DNA of 45,210 bases from positions 1 through 45,210 of the forward strand of contig MPUH01000575.1 in the NCBI GenBank assembly GCA_001970955.1, given 5' to 3'. Each line of letters begins with the position of its first letter. Position 1 is the stretch's first letter. This DNA is from Stentor coeruleus (lineage: Eukaryota; Ciliophora; Heterotrichea; Heterotrichida; Stentoridae). The notes beneath the pieces are model-generated. The model searched no databases, had not been told where the DNA came from, and saw nothing but the letters and a program-made list of their open reading frames with translations. This document shows positions 1-9,280 of this stretch, piece after piece. A program made the translations under genes and the position numbers.

Positions 1-68
1 GTATTAGGTTAAAAGCGATTATTAGAATTTTTATATGGCTTGATACAGGCTTAAGTTAATATAAAACC

Positions 69-497
69 TTATACGATAAGGCATTGATTATGAGTCTTGG
101 TATCTGTCATGATACAGCTTTGGCACCACCATTTCTGTTTGATTTGTGTGGTTTCAAGTATAAGAGGTTTTAGTTTTATCTGAGGTTCTTCATTTGGGGT
201 TTTGGATTTTTCGATTTCTAAAACTGAAGCTTTGATAAAAGATATTGAGTTGCTGCTGTTTGGGATTGCTGACATGTCTAAAGCTTCAAGTGAACCTAGA
301 TTATCTTTTTTGTTAAGGTTTTTTTGACAAAATGAGTCTTGGCTATTTGAAGATTGGTTTAAGTCAACAGAAAGATCGGTGATTGCTGAAGGGGCGTTTA
401 ATGAAGTTAGTAATTCTTTGAAAAATGGGCTTAGTTGGGTGTGAGTTATTTTTGAAAGAGATTTGGTTGAGACTTGACTGCTTTTGGAGTTACTCAT
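69..497 (-). CDS. Unknown Ser/Lys-rich small protein
   Basis: I do not recognise this 142-residue protein. The open frame runs further upstream, but only to a TTG codon; the first ATG in frame is at 497 and I use that as the start. The N-terminal half is rich in Ser, Lys, Asn and Thr and has no obvious fold. The C-terminus has a short Trp-Trp-Cys-x2-Cys stretch and a hydrophobic end. No signal peptide or membrane segment is visible. The right flank (about 522-660) is G-rich and C-poor, as beside other genes here, which supports a real minus-strand transcription unit. It may be missing an upstream exon. Function unknown. Confidence 0.5.
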   Translation of the reverse strand: MSNSKSSQVSTKSLSKITHTQLSPFFKELLTSLNAPSAITDLSVDLNQSSNSQDSFCQKNLNKKDNLGSLEALDMSAIPNSSNSISFIKASVLEIEKSKTPNEEPQIKLKPLILETTQIKQKWWCQSCIMTDTKTHNQCLIV

Positions 498-1083
498 TGA
501 TTTAGAGTTATTTATTACCAATGATTTTAGGATTAGGTCATATGGCTGATACTTTTAGAAAAAAATTTAGGGGTTAATGTTGGGGAGAGGAGTTAATAGG
601 AAAAGAAGTGAGGGATTAAGGAGGTCATAAAAAATTTATGAGTTAAGATGATGTGAAAATATAGGATAAATGATAGATAGGAAATATTGATTAGAGTACT
701 TTAAATTGTATGTGATGAAAGTTTTTATGTCTTGTGTTGGTAACTCTTAGTTTTTAAGCTCGAAATAAAGGGATAAAACTGCTTATCTCAATAATCCTAA
801 ATAAAACATATTATAATAAAAGTATNTTCCTATAATTTATATCATTTCAGCGCATATCAACTAAATCAAACCTAATCCTCTCTACCCAGCCATAAAACTG
901 CTTATCTCAATAATCCTAAATAAAACATATTATAATAAAAGTATGAATTTCATGCNGTACTTTAAATTGTATGTGATGAAAGCTTTTATGTCTTGTGTTG
1001 ATAACTCTTAGTTTTTAAGCTGAAATAAAGGGATAAAACTGCTTATCTCAATAATCCTAAATAAAACATATTATAATAAAAGT
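498..1083. other. Intergenic region with duplicated assembly segments
   Basis: Divergent spacer between the minus-strand unknown gene and plus-strand ADAT2. It holds two N positions (826 and 956) and three partial copies of the DNA just upstream of ADAT2. I see no coding potential or RNA gene. Confidence 0.7.
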
Positions 1084-1086
1084 ATG
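696..1086. repeat. Triplicated ADAT2 5' flank around Ns at 826 and 956 (probable assembly artefact)
   Basis: Segment 696-825 recurs at 957-1086 with a few substitutions and one indel. The shared core beginning ATAAAACTGC also occurs at 892-955. Both junctions carry a single N. The likely cause is unmerged overlapping contigs or allelic variants. The stretch about 827-890 occurs only once and may belong to another allele or locus. Confidence 0.75.
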
Positions 1087-1534
1087 AATTTCATGCAAAA
1101 TGCTTTAGATTTAGCCAAAATTGCTTTAGACACCGGAGAAGTTCCTGTAGCTTGTGTTATAGTAAAAGATGGTCATATAATCGGTGAAGGACACAATCTT
1201 ACAACAGTCATGAAAAACGCAACTAAACATTGTGAATTCATCGCAGTAGAAGATGCAAAAACTAAACACCCAGATATATCATTCCAAGATGCAATATTAT
1301 ACGTAACATGTGAACCTTGTATTATGTGTGCTGAATTCTTAGCTTTGATTGGTATAAAAAAAGTGTACTTTGGGTGCTACAATCAAAAATTCGGAGGTAA
1401 TGGGTCAATATTAAACCTTCATGAAGGGTAAAAATATATTTAGAAGATATGAAAGTATAGGAGGATTATATCAAGAAGAAGCTGTGAATTTACTTAAAAT
1501 ATTTTATGGAAGAGGGAATCCTAATGGTAAATAA
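1084..1534 (+). CDS. ADAT2: tRNA-specific adenosine deaminase, ADAT2/Tad2-type catalytic subunit
   Basis: A 144-residue cytidine-deaminase-fold protein that, by family knowledge, converts wobble A34 to inosine in tRNAs as a heterodimer with ADAT3. The zinc and catalytic motifs are visible: H49-C50-E51 (normally His-Ala-Glu, with Glu the proton shuttle) and P78-C79-x2-C82. The N-terminal ALDLAKIALDTGEVPVACVI region and the FGGNGSILN segment match ADAT2 closely. The first frame stops at 1431, but removing a 16-nt intron (1428-1443) adds 29 residues, GRYESIGG...EEAVNLLKIFY..., which fit the ADAT2 C-terminus, ending at TAA 1532-1534. Gene and intron are secure. The Ala-to-Cys change beside the catalytic Glu is unusual. 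Convergent with the bromodomain gene, 119 bp apart. Confidence 0.92.
1428..1443 (+). other. 16-nt intron in ADAT2
   Basis: GTAAAAATATATTTAG. The only 16-nt intron found. It has the GTA start and AG end, with an A five bases before the final G as in the 15-nt introns. Removal restores the conserved C-terminus. Confidence 0.9.
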
Positions 1535-1653
1535 CAATTAGCACCTCCACACAAAAGGCATAGAGCCCTTGAAAACTAGAAATCTCACAATCTTCAATAA
1601 ACAAAAAAAAAGAAGAAAAATAAGAACTTGTTTTCTAACTAATAAGTAAATTA

Positions 1654-2271
1654 CTATTCTTCAAGTTTAATTCTTTTTGTAGGAGTGTCTTCAGATTTCT
1701 CTGAAAAAGCATACTCTTTCACTTTAGCAAATGAATTTTTATCTAAAGCGTCAATTCTCAACTGTATCCTCTCATCTGTTAATTGAGTTATAGCTTTAGG
1801 GCAGTCTATTTCAATAATTCCTACAACATACGCTAATCTTTTGGCTGAAAGGATTTTTAACCGTTCAGAAAGGTCAACTTTTTCTTGAAAAGGTACAGTA
1901 TCAGGGTGTTCTTCTATCTTTGGTCTTTTAAGAACATTTTCAAGGCTTATGTTGTTTTGATTGCAAAACCTTAGCATGCTTTTTTCTAATATTTCTGTTT
2001 GCTGGACTATTTGGGATTCAGCAAGGTTATAAGTTCTACAGTTATCCCATATCAATATCATATCTCCCAAAAAGTCATCAAAATTTATGTAAAGACTTGT
2101 TTTAATTTTAGACTTTACAGTTGATAAGTCCATTGGGGTTTTGATGATGTGAGGATAATCATGAAGTCCAAGAGCTCTATAGTCAACAGGGTGGAGAAAG
2201 TGGATACTTTCATTCATTTGAGAAAGATGCTTTACCAAATTTAGCGCCTTTTGAATTTCATCAGAGTTCAT
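1654..2271 (-). CDS. BET-like bromodomain protein (bromodomain plus NET-like region)
   Basis: A 205-residue protein. Residues about 5-110 form a bromodomain, the acetyl-lysine reader of chromatin. It shows the F-x2-PVD core, the YPHIIKTPMDLSTVKSKI block, then F-x2-D-x5-IWDNCRTYN, which contains the Asn that binds acetyl-lysine. Residues about 132-180 (LSERLKILSAKRLAYVV...) resemble the NET/extraterminal module of BET proteins (BRD2/3/4, Bdf1). The tail ends in a basic and acidic stretch with a Lys-Arg-rich nuclear-signal-like motif. One bromodomain instead of two makes it shorter than animal and yeast BETs, as in many protists. Likely a nuclear transcription co-regulator. ATG at 2271, TAG at 1654; no intron needed. 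Confidence 0.88.
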   Translation of the reverse strand: MNSDEIQKALNLVKHLSQMNESIHFLHPVDYRALGLHDYPHIIKTPMDLSTVKSKIKTSLYINFDDFLGDMILIWDNCRTYNLAESQIVQQTEILEKSMLRFCNQNNISLENVLKRPKIEEHPDTVPFQEKVDLSERLKILSAKRLAYVVGIIEIDCPKAITQLTDERIQLRIDALDKNSFAKVKEYAFSEKSEDTPTKRIKLEE

Positions 2272-2512
2272 TTTTTTATTATAATTTATTTGGATTTTGG
2301 TATTTTTTATTACTGTATGAGTTGGTTTTTTGATTGTGTAGAGGATGTTTGGAATTTTTTTTGGTTTTTCAGGTGTTATTACTCATAATCTTATATCAAA
2401 CTCAACCTATAAATAACTTTGAATTTCACTTAAAAAAATACAAATCCTTATTTCCAAACATTTAAACCTAATTAATACACTTATTCATAAACTCATAATA
2501 TTATTCTATACT

Positions 2513-4828
2513 TCACAAAAACTTATTCATTGAAGTCGCACTACAATTTTTTCTCATAACTTTCTGATTGCTAATATACGACCTAGCATCATTAAGCCTT
2601 TTAATCTCACTAATATACAGCTCTTTGAACCTAAATTTCTCATCCAAAGCCTTCTGCAATTTCCCCTTCATTTCTTCTAATTCCATTTTCACTTTTTTTT
2701 CCTCTTCTTCCACCATTTCCATCTCATTAACACCCTCTTTATAAATCTCCCTTAATTCTTGTACAATCTTCCTAGGTTCATCAAGTTCAATAATATTAAC
2801 AAAAAGCTGAGGTTTTTTTTCAATCAAACTTCTTTTAATCTCAGCTTTCAATTCTTTTATTTTACCAACCACACCAGTCATTATTTTTTTCTTATCTTCC
2901 GCATATAATCTATTTATAACTTACATTGGGAATTTTTTTTCATTAGGAAACTCAGGGATAATCATTTCAGGAAAATCAACTTTTAACATATGTTGATTAT
3001 ATTCTCCATTTTTAATATTATCAATCACTTGTCTTTGAGCTTTTACAACTTCAAACAAAGCTTTTAATTCTTTTTTAAAAATTTCATATTCATTTTCCTT
3101 AACTTTTCTATATTTTTCGTAATTATTTTTAATTTCTTCAAGTGCGGTTTCCCTCTGCATCAGTTGTGTTTCGAATTTTTTATTTATACATTCAAAGTGT
3201 TTTTGAAGATTTTTTTCTTGTTCTGCAAGTTTTTTTTTATATTCGATAGTTATTTCATTTTTCCCTAATTCTTTAACATCTTGTACATCAGGAAGGGTTA
3301 AAGCACTTGTTATGTTTTTAGGGAGTTTGTTCATAATAGTCATTTTTTCTTCTAATAAAAGTTCTGAGTTTTTAAGCATTTCATTGATTTCTTGGGTTTT
3401 TGTTTGGATTTGAGTTTTTATGTTGAAATCCTGAGTTGCTTTGTTTTCTTCAAGTATTTCTAAAAGTCTATTAAGTTCATCTTTAGTTTCAAGAATTTGC
3501 CTTAAATTAGACTCTTGTTTTTTGAAGTCCATTTTTTTGATTTTTTCAAAAACTTTTCGGTTTTCTTCAGAACGTTTTTCTAGTTCCTTATTTCTCTTAG
3601 CTAATTGGTCAACTTTTAACACAGCTTCTCTTTGTGCTGCGAGTTTTTGCATATCTTTAGACCCTGCTGATGCTTGTAATATACTATCAATATCAGATTC
3701 TATACCTAATATTTCAACAAGTTTTTTCATTTGATCTTCTTGACTGAATTCTAATTTCCTAAGTCTTTCTTTAAGTGAAGCTCTATCATCTTGTAGGATT
3801 TTTATAGTAAAATCAGCATTTACGCTTTCACCAAAGTTGTTTGATCCAGCTAAAGGTCTACATTTTTCCATATAATTTAAAGTTCTTAAAGTTTCATCAT
3901 TGCATTCTTTATAAATATTAATACAACCAATAAAAGCTATCATAGAATTTCCTCTAAAAGCATTTTCTAGAATCCTAGTGATTTTATGGTCAGAAAAATG
4001 TGTTGTGATTGAATTCAGGCTTATAAGGCATTTTGCTATAGCATGAAAACTACTTGTCGCACCTAGTGACTCATAAAACTCCTGACCTTTTCTTTCTTTA
4101 GGTTTTTCACTTCCAGGAAGCTCAACTAAAAATATACAGCTTTCAGAAAACTGGTCCCAAGAAGAACCTTTGAATTTTTGTTTTAGTTTTAAACATAATA
4201 TTGTATGAGCCTTATCTACATATTTCCCTTGCTTAGCTTCTAATGCTCCTCTCATATCATTAATACTATGAATAAAACTAAAAGCTTCTTCTTGGCTTTT
4301 AATAATACATTCACAAGCATTAGGAATAATAACTCTTCCATTAATCTCTGATATTTCAAGTTGTTGTGATGGGAATATGTTAATTGCATGAGGATCTTTA
4401 TATGCAAGACCAAGATCTCTAACACTAGTACCAAAAAGCTCAATAGCAGTAACTAGGATTTGTATTTCTTTTGTTGATATGATTTTATCTGAATCTTCTA
4501 ATGCCCCTTGGATAACTCTGTAAAAAATTCCTTTATCTGTATCTTTACCAAATAAGGTATAACTTTTACCACTACCTGTTGGACCATATAATAAGACTAG
4601 ACCATCATAACCATCAAGAACATGGTCTAGTATTGACCTTGTTGATATTTCAAAAACTTCTTCTTGTGGAGTTTCTATGAAAACTCTATGAAAATCGTGG
4701 GTTACTGTAGGGTCTTTGCTTTGAGTGTCTGCTATTGAGATCTCATGGTAGTCTTTGGATAGCTTTATTGAACTATCTTCTAACCTTCCTTTACCTCGAC
4801 AGTATAGCTTTAATGATGACCTGTCCAT
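2513..4828 (-). CDS. Divergent kinesin-like protein with degenerate nucleotide switches
   Basis: A 766-residue protein after removal of a 15-nt intron at 2910-2924, which joins the 635-residue motor frame to a 122-residue coiled-coil frame that would otherwise look like a separate gene. Residues about 20-330 form a kinesin motor: intact P-loop GPTGSGKS (82-89) and a motor-end TLNYMEKCRPL segment. Switch I lacks the SSRSH motif; VDKAHT (204-209) sits in its place. Switch II reads VELPGSE (235-241) instead of DLAGSE, losing the Asp. Residues about 345-760 are predicted coiled coil, so it probably dimerises. By known kinesin chemistry these changes predict weak or absent ATP hydrolysis, so it may be a microtubule tether or regulatory partner rather than a mover. 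Family assignment is sure; activity is inference. Confidence 0.88.
2910..2924 (-). other. 15-nt intron in kinesin-like gene
   Basis: Minus-strand sequence GTAAGTTATAAATAG. It contains the apparent stop codon of the motor frame; removing it continues the frame into the coiled-coil tail. Confidence 0.9.
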
Positions 4829-5526
4829 TGCTGTTATTATAAATATATTAAGCTGGGCAAATATGGTGAACAGAAATGGGAATTTAGTACTGATTAATTG
4901 ATAAATTTCTTAAAGTTGAAGGATGATTAAGTTGAGTTTATAATATAATTGTGAGATAGTTTTATTGGAGAAATGCTTTTTTTTTTATATAAGTAACTAA
5001 GGTAAAGGTGAAGAATGAGAATTTTGATAGTTGTGGGTATTTTATTTTAATTATGGACTGATATATAAATTTTTTTTTGATTGAAAGGAATATTTGTTAG
5101 GATTAAAAATTCAGGCTACATATGGTTATTTAAAATAATAATTTTAGTTAAATTGAAAGCTTAAAGTAATATAAAAAGGTTTAATGCATAATATCGATGA
5201 TAAAAATTATAATTTAAACTACAAAAAAAATATCTCACAAGAAACCTTTACAAATTCATGTAATACACACTTACTTTACCCTATATAACTTCTACAACAT
5301 AGCCTCTAATCAATCAAATCAAGCATTAACCTCAAACTGCAATATTCATTACCTTTTATCTTTAGCATTCCTTTAATTTTATATCTAAATTCTTTTACTA
5401 TATACCGAAATTACAAAAACTCTTGCATATTCAAACAATCTTTTATTTCACAGTAACAAAAACATCTAATCCTTATTATTCTCATAATCTCCATCAAACA
5501 ACTCATAATTTTTATATTCAAATAAA
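4829..5526. other. Divergent intergenic region
   Basis: About 700 bp between the minus-strand kinesin-like gene and plus-strand BBOF1, likely holding both promoters. Left part G-rich and T-rich, right part C-rich and A-rich on the plus strand. No ORF or RNA gene supported. Confidence 0.6.
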
Positions 5527-6795
5527 ATGGATGAAAAACTTCCACCCTCCCTACTTGTTGAAGCCAACCCAGACCACTACCTCAACAGAGACCGAGAAAT
5601 CATTAGCAAACTGAACGAGAGAATAGAAAAGATGTAATCATTACCTAGGAAGGCTGAAAACTACAAACTACAAAAAGAACTAAAAGAAAGCAAAGAAGAC
5701 CATGCGCGGATGTCAGACTACATGAATGATGGCCTTGATAAAAAAGCACAAGAAATCGCTAGGCTTGAATTAGAAAAAGCAGAATTAGAAGAAAGATATA
5801 ACCGTGAACGTGATCAAAACCTTGAAGATCATAGAGAAAAACTCAACAGTAAGTAATAAAAAGGCATAAAAGAGGAAAAAGATAGAGAAATCATGACCCT
5901 AAACCGTTCGATAAAAGAAATTGAAATCGAGTACAAAAAAATCCAATACTTCAAAGAAAACAAAGACGCCATGGAAAAAGAACTTGACGATCTAAAAAAA
6001 GAAAAAGAAGAACTTAGTAGAAAACTTACCGATCAACAAACCCTAAGCGAACAAGCATATAAAAAAAGAGAAGAAAAACTTATGCAACAATACGCTGAAG
6101 AAATAAGAAAAATCGAAATCGATGCTGAGTCTAAAGCTCGTAACAAATTATCATTAGAAGAACAAGATCTTCATAAAGATAACATAAGGCTTATATCTGA
6201 TATGAAACTTCAACGTAAAGAAGTAGAAGATATAAAAAATGATAAAAAAAAAATCCTTGAAGAAAACAGAAAACTAAGACAAGAACTTGAAATAAGCCAA
6301 GCTCAAGTTAAAGATTGCGCTACTAAACAAAGTGAAATGCAGAAAACTATTAAAATGGTTAAAGAAAAAATAAGAAATACAGAAAATGAGATGTCTCAGA
6401 TGTCAAGTGATTTTGAAAAAGAAAAGGAAATGTTTATAAATAAGTTTAATGCCCAATTCCAAGATAAAGAAGCTGAATTGAAAAATTTGAAGGAACAGGT
6501 TAAGATTAGATCAAAAGAGTTGAAGAGTATGAAAGCTTTAGCTCAGATGATTTTAGATCAGAGATCTGATGTTGAACAGTTTTTTTTAGAAAGTTTGGAA
6601 CAGATAAAGGAAGAAGTACAGAAAAGGATTATTGCTGAAGGGAAGACAAAGAAGTTACCTTTGATAAATCAAAAAGGGAAAGTTTATTCGGATAAAGTTG
6701 AACTGAGTGATTTAGATTGGGAAGATAGAGAAAGGGTTTTAAGATTGTTGTTTTCTAAAATGAACATGGGAGTCCCTCCTACAAATTGGCGATAG
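5527..6795 (+). CDS. BBOF1: Basal body-orientation factor 1 (BBOF1/CCDC176)
   Basis: A 412-residue, almost entirely coiled-coil protein assembled from three exons by removing 15-nt introns at 5634-5648 and 5849-5863. I chose ATG 5527 because the first exon (MDEKLPPSLLVEANPDHYLN...) then runs in frame through both introns. Two stretches match vertebrate BBOF1: MKALAQMILDQRSDVEQFFL near residue 330, and SDLDWEDRERVLRLLFSKMN near the C-terminus. By family knowledge BBOF1 sits at basal bodies or cilia and keeps basal-body alignment or axoneme integrity in motile cilia, which fits a ciliate covered in ciliary rows. Human BBOF1 is longer (about 530 residues), so both ends are trimmed here. Convergent with a kinesin gene, with 41 bp between stops. 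Confidence 0.85.
5634..5648 (+). other. 15-nt intron 1 in BBOF1
   Basis: GTAATCATTACCTAG, phase 2. It contains an in-frame TAA; removal joins the first exon to the coiled-coil frame. Confidence 0.88.
5849..5863 (+). other. 15-nt intron 2 in BBOF1
   Basis: GTAAGTAATAAAAAG, phase 1. Contains an in-frame stop; removal joins the 5' exons to the long 3' exon. Confidence 0.9.
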
Positions 6796-6836
6796 AATAA
6801 TAAAGTTAAGGATTTTAATAGATGAATTTTATTACC

Positions 6837-8606
6837 CTAATTAATTTTAGGTAAAAAAATCTGCTGAGTTGCTGCAGATACCAAAGGGCTTCTATCCTGT
6901 TTCCTCTGTCTTATCCTCATTAAATCCTGTAAAGCCCTTTCTTTCTCCATTTCTGCTTTTTCCATAACTTTTCTAGCATTTTCAATTTCCCTAAGTTTTT
7001 TAATATTCATTTCGCTAAACTGTTTTTCTTTAGCAGCTTCAGTTTTTTTCAATACATCCATCTCAAGCTGTTTACTTTGTTCATATTTCTCCACAGCTTC
7101 TTTAACCCTAAGTTCTCTAAACTGTTCAATCTGTTCTATTTTCCTCAATCTTTTTTGATTAAGTGAAATCCTATCAATCATTTCCCGATCTTTTTCCTGT
7201 TGTTCAAAAGTTCTATGAAAATTAGTAACACGTCTTTCAACCGAATTGTTTTTACTCCTAATCCTAACTTCTATCTGTTTACTATTTAAATCACTTGATG
7301 CCAATGGTGTTGAATTCCTATTTGTTTGTGCCGATTGAAACCTATCACAAAACTTATCAAGTTCATCTCTATCAATTTCCCCAAAATCAAAATTATTCCC
7401 AGTCATTTCCATAATCTTCTTAAGTTGTATTTTCATTTTGTTGTTTTCTTCTAATATTTTCCCCATATCAAAATCTCCCATTCCTTCTTTTAACCTATCA
7501 TTTTCTTGTTGTAGTTCCCATAGTTTTTGATGTAAATTTTCAGTGTTTTTATTAACTCTCATACAATCTTTTAAATATTTGATTTCTTTTTGTAACCTTT
7601 GAATGAGTTTGTTATCAGCAACAGAGATTTCATTAACTTTTGCATTTAGGGATATTTCTTTAGCAGCACTGGCAAATCTTAAAGTACTAATGGATTCTGA
7701 GCTTTGAATACTTGAAGGAGATAATGTGGCTATAAGATAAAGTCTTGTATTTCCTTCAAGGGATTCTTTAAGTAAATAAGTGAGTTTTGAGTCTCTATAT
7801 GGGACATATTTCATGTTTTTTCTTTTTAAAGCATAAATAACACTACCTAAAGTGCATAAAGCTTTGTTAATATTTATAGCTTCTTTCATAGTTTCATTGT
7901 TTATTTGGTTTTTTTCTATACGTTCACTTCCTGCTAGGTCACAAAGCTGCATTTTTGATCTTGAAAGGTTACCTTTTTCATTAGGTCTAGTACTTTCGAT
8001 TGTTATTTGGCATATCATATGAGATCTACTACTTGTTGATGATAATTTTGTACTACGGATTACACGATTTGTCTCACCTTTTAATATAAGACTTAAACCA
8101 TCTTCAGGGGATTGGACTACATATTCTGTTAAATTTGGGATATAAATACCAAAAATTGGATCTTGCCTTATCGTCAATGGGGAAACTAATTTTGAGTCTT
8201 GAAGCATATCATAAATCTGTTCAGTGTATACTTGGATCATACTGAATAAAACTGTATAGTCTGATGATATTACTTGAAATAAATGAGAAAATATTCTGGG
8301 GATTATGCCGTATACTTGTGGCTGGCCAAACATTGTGTGAGTTTTTCCAGAACCTGTTTGTCCATAAGCTAAAATTGCACTGCTTATACCTTTATCGCAA
8401 GAATCAACAAGTGGGGCTATAAAATTATACACTTCTTCTTGAGATGATTCAGGTCCAAATACTTTATGAAATGATTTTTCAATAAACTTTTCGCTATCGA
8501 TTATTTTTACACTATCATTCTCACATGTTATTACATTTTCGTATAGCATCGTCTCTCTAGAATTTTTGGGCCGAACTCTAACAGCTACTTGAACTGAGGT
8601 CTCCAT
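6837..8606 (-). CDS. Kinesin, N-terminal motor, canonical
   Basis: A 589-residue kinesin with every motor signature intact: VAVRVRP (8-13), P-loop GQTGSGKT (82-89), switch I TSSRSH (191-196), switch II DLAGSE (223-228), the YRDSKLT block (270-276), and the neck STLRFASAAKEI (307-318). Residues about 335-590 are charged coiled coil with no recognisable cargo domain, so I do not assign a subfamily. Expected role: ATP-driven plus-end movement on cytoplasmic or ciliary microtubules. It contrasts with the degenerate kinesin 2 kb away and lies tail-to-tail with BBOF1. ATG at 8606 is directly followed by the motor; TAG at 6837. No intron needed. Confidence 0.95.
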   Translation of the reverse strand: METSVQVAVRVRPKNSRETMLYENVITCENDSVKIIDSEKFIEKSFHKVFGPESSQEEVYNFIAPLVDSCDKGISSAILAYGQTGSGKTHTMFGQPQVYGIIPRIFSHLFQVISSDYTVLFSMIQVYTEQIYDMLQDSKLVSPLTIRQDPIFGIYIPNLTEYVVQSPEDGLSLILKGETNRVIRSTKLSSTSSRSHMICQITIESTRPNEKGNLSRSKMQLCDLAGSERIEKNQINNETMKEAININKALCTLGSVIYALKRKNMKYVPYRDSKLTYLLKESLEGNTRLYLIATLSPSSIQSSESISTLRFASAAKEISLNAKVNEISVADNKLIQRLQKEIKYLKDCMRVNKNTENLHQKLWELQQENDRLKEGMGDFDMGKILEENNKMKIQLKKIMEMTGNNFDFGEIDRDELDKFCDRFQSAQTNRNSTPLASSDLNSKQIEVRIRSKNNSVERRVTNFHRTFEQQEKDREMIDRISLNQKRLRKIEQIEQFRELRVKEAVEKYEQSKQLEMDVLKKTEAAKEKQFSEMNIKKLREIENARKVMEKAEMEKERALQDLMRIRQRKQDRSPLVSAATQQIFLPKIN

Positions 8607-9280
8607 ATTATTATTTGAATAATGAATTTATGTATATGCAACTATGCAATTTCATCTTGAAATATGACACAAGTATTTTCAGAGGCTGTAAAAGTAATAC
8701 TTTGGTCACTTTATTAGCTTTTATATTTAAAGTAAAACTCACAAGAAAGAAATTCTCCAAACTTTAGAAAAATTAAGATATACAACCTAATCTTGAAGAA
8801 TTAATCAAGATAGCACAATTAATATTGATTTTAGGTTTTAAGTATAAAAATGATATACTAATATCATTAATAAATAAAAAAAAAATTGGTGTTTAAATCA
8901 AATTTGAGAGTTGAATAAAACAAAAATTGGTGTTTAAATCAAATTTGAGAGTTGAATAAAACTCATATTTTATTTCAAAGCTTCCGATTTTAAAAATTCT
9001 TATTAAATTTTTATCTCATCGTTCTAATAATCCAAATTATGTTTCCGACTATTTAAAATTCATCTTAAAAAAATTAAGAAAATAATTTATGAAAATCTCG
9101 ACGAAAATTTTAACACACAAACGTATTTTTGTGATAAATTATCAAAAGTAGTATGAAAAAATGCAACCCAATCCCAAAGTCATCCAAAAATCTAAAACCA
9201 TTACTTATCAAACTCCTTAAAAACCCGCACATTCCACATTAAACCCTTCCTAAATTTCTAAAAAAATTACCCAACTAATC
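8607..9280. other. Intergenic region with a 41-bp tandem duplication
   Basis: About 670 bp between two minus-strand genes: upstream of the kinesin start and downstream of POT1. AT-rich, no ORF. Contains the 41-bp direct repeat listed separately. Confidence 0.6.
8881..8962. repeat. Two-copy 41-bp perfect tandem repeat
   Basis: The unit beginning AAAAATTGGTGTTTAAATCA occupies 8881-8921 and is repeated exactly at 8922-8962. There is no N between copies. It may be a real tandem duplication or the same kind of assembly overlap seen at the N positions. Confidence 0.85.

Noticed and set aside
2513..2881. Independent 122-residue coiled-coil gene
   Set aside because: It is the last exon of the kinesin-like gene through a 15-nt intron at 2910-2924.
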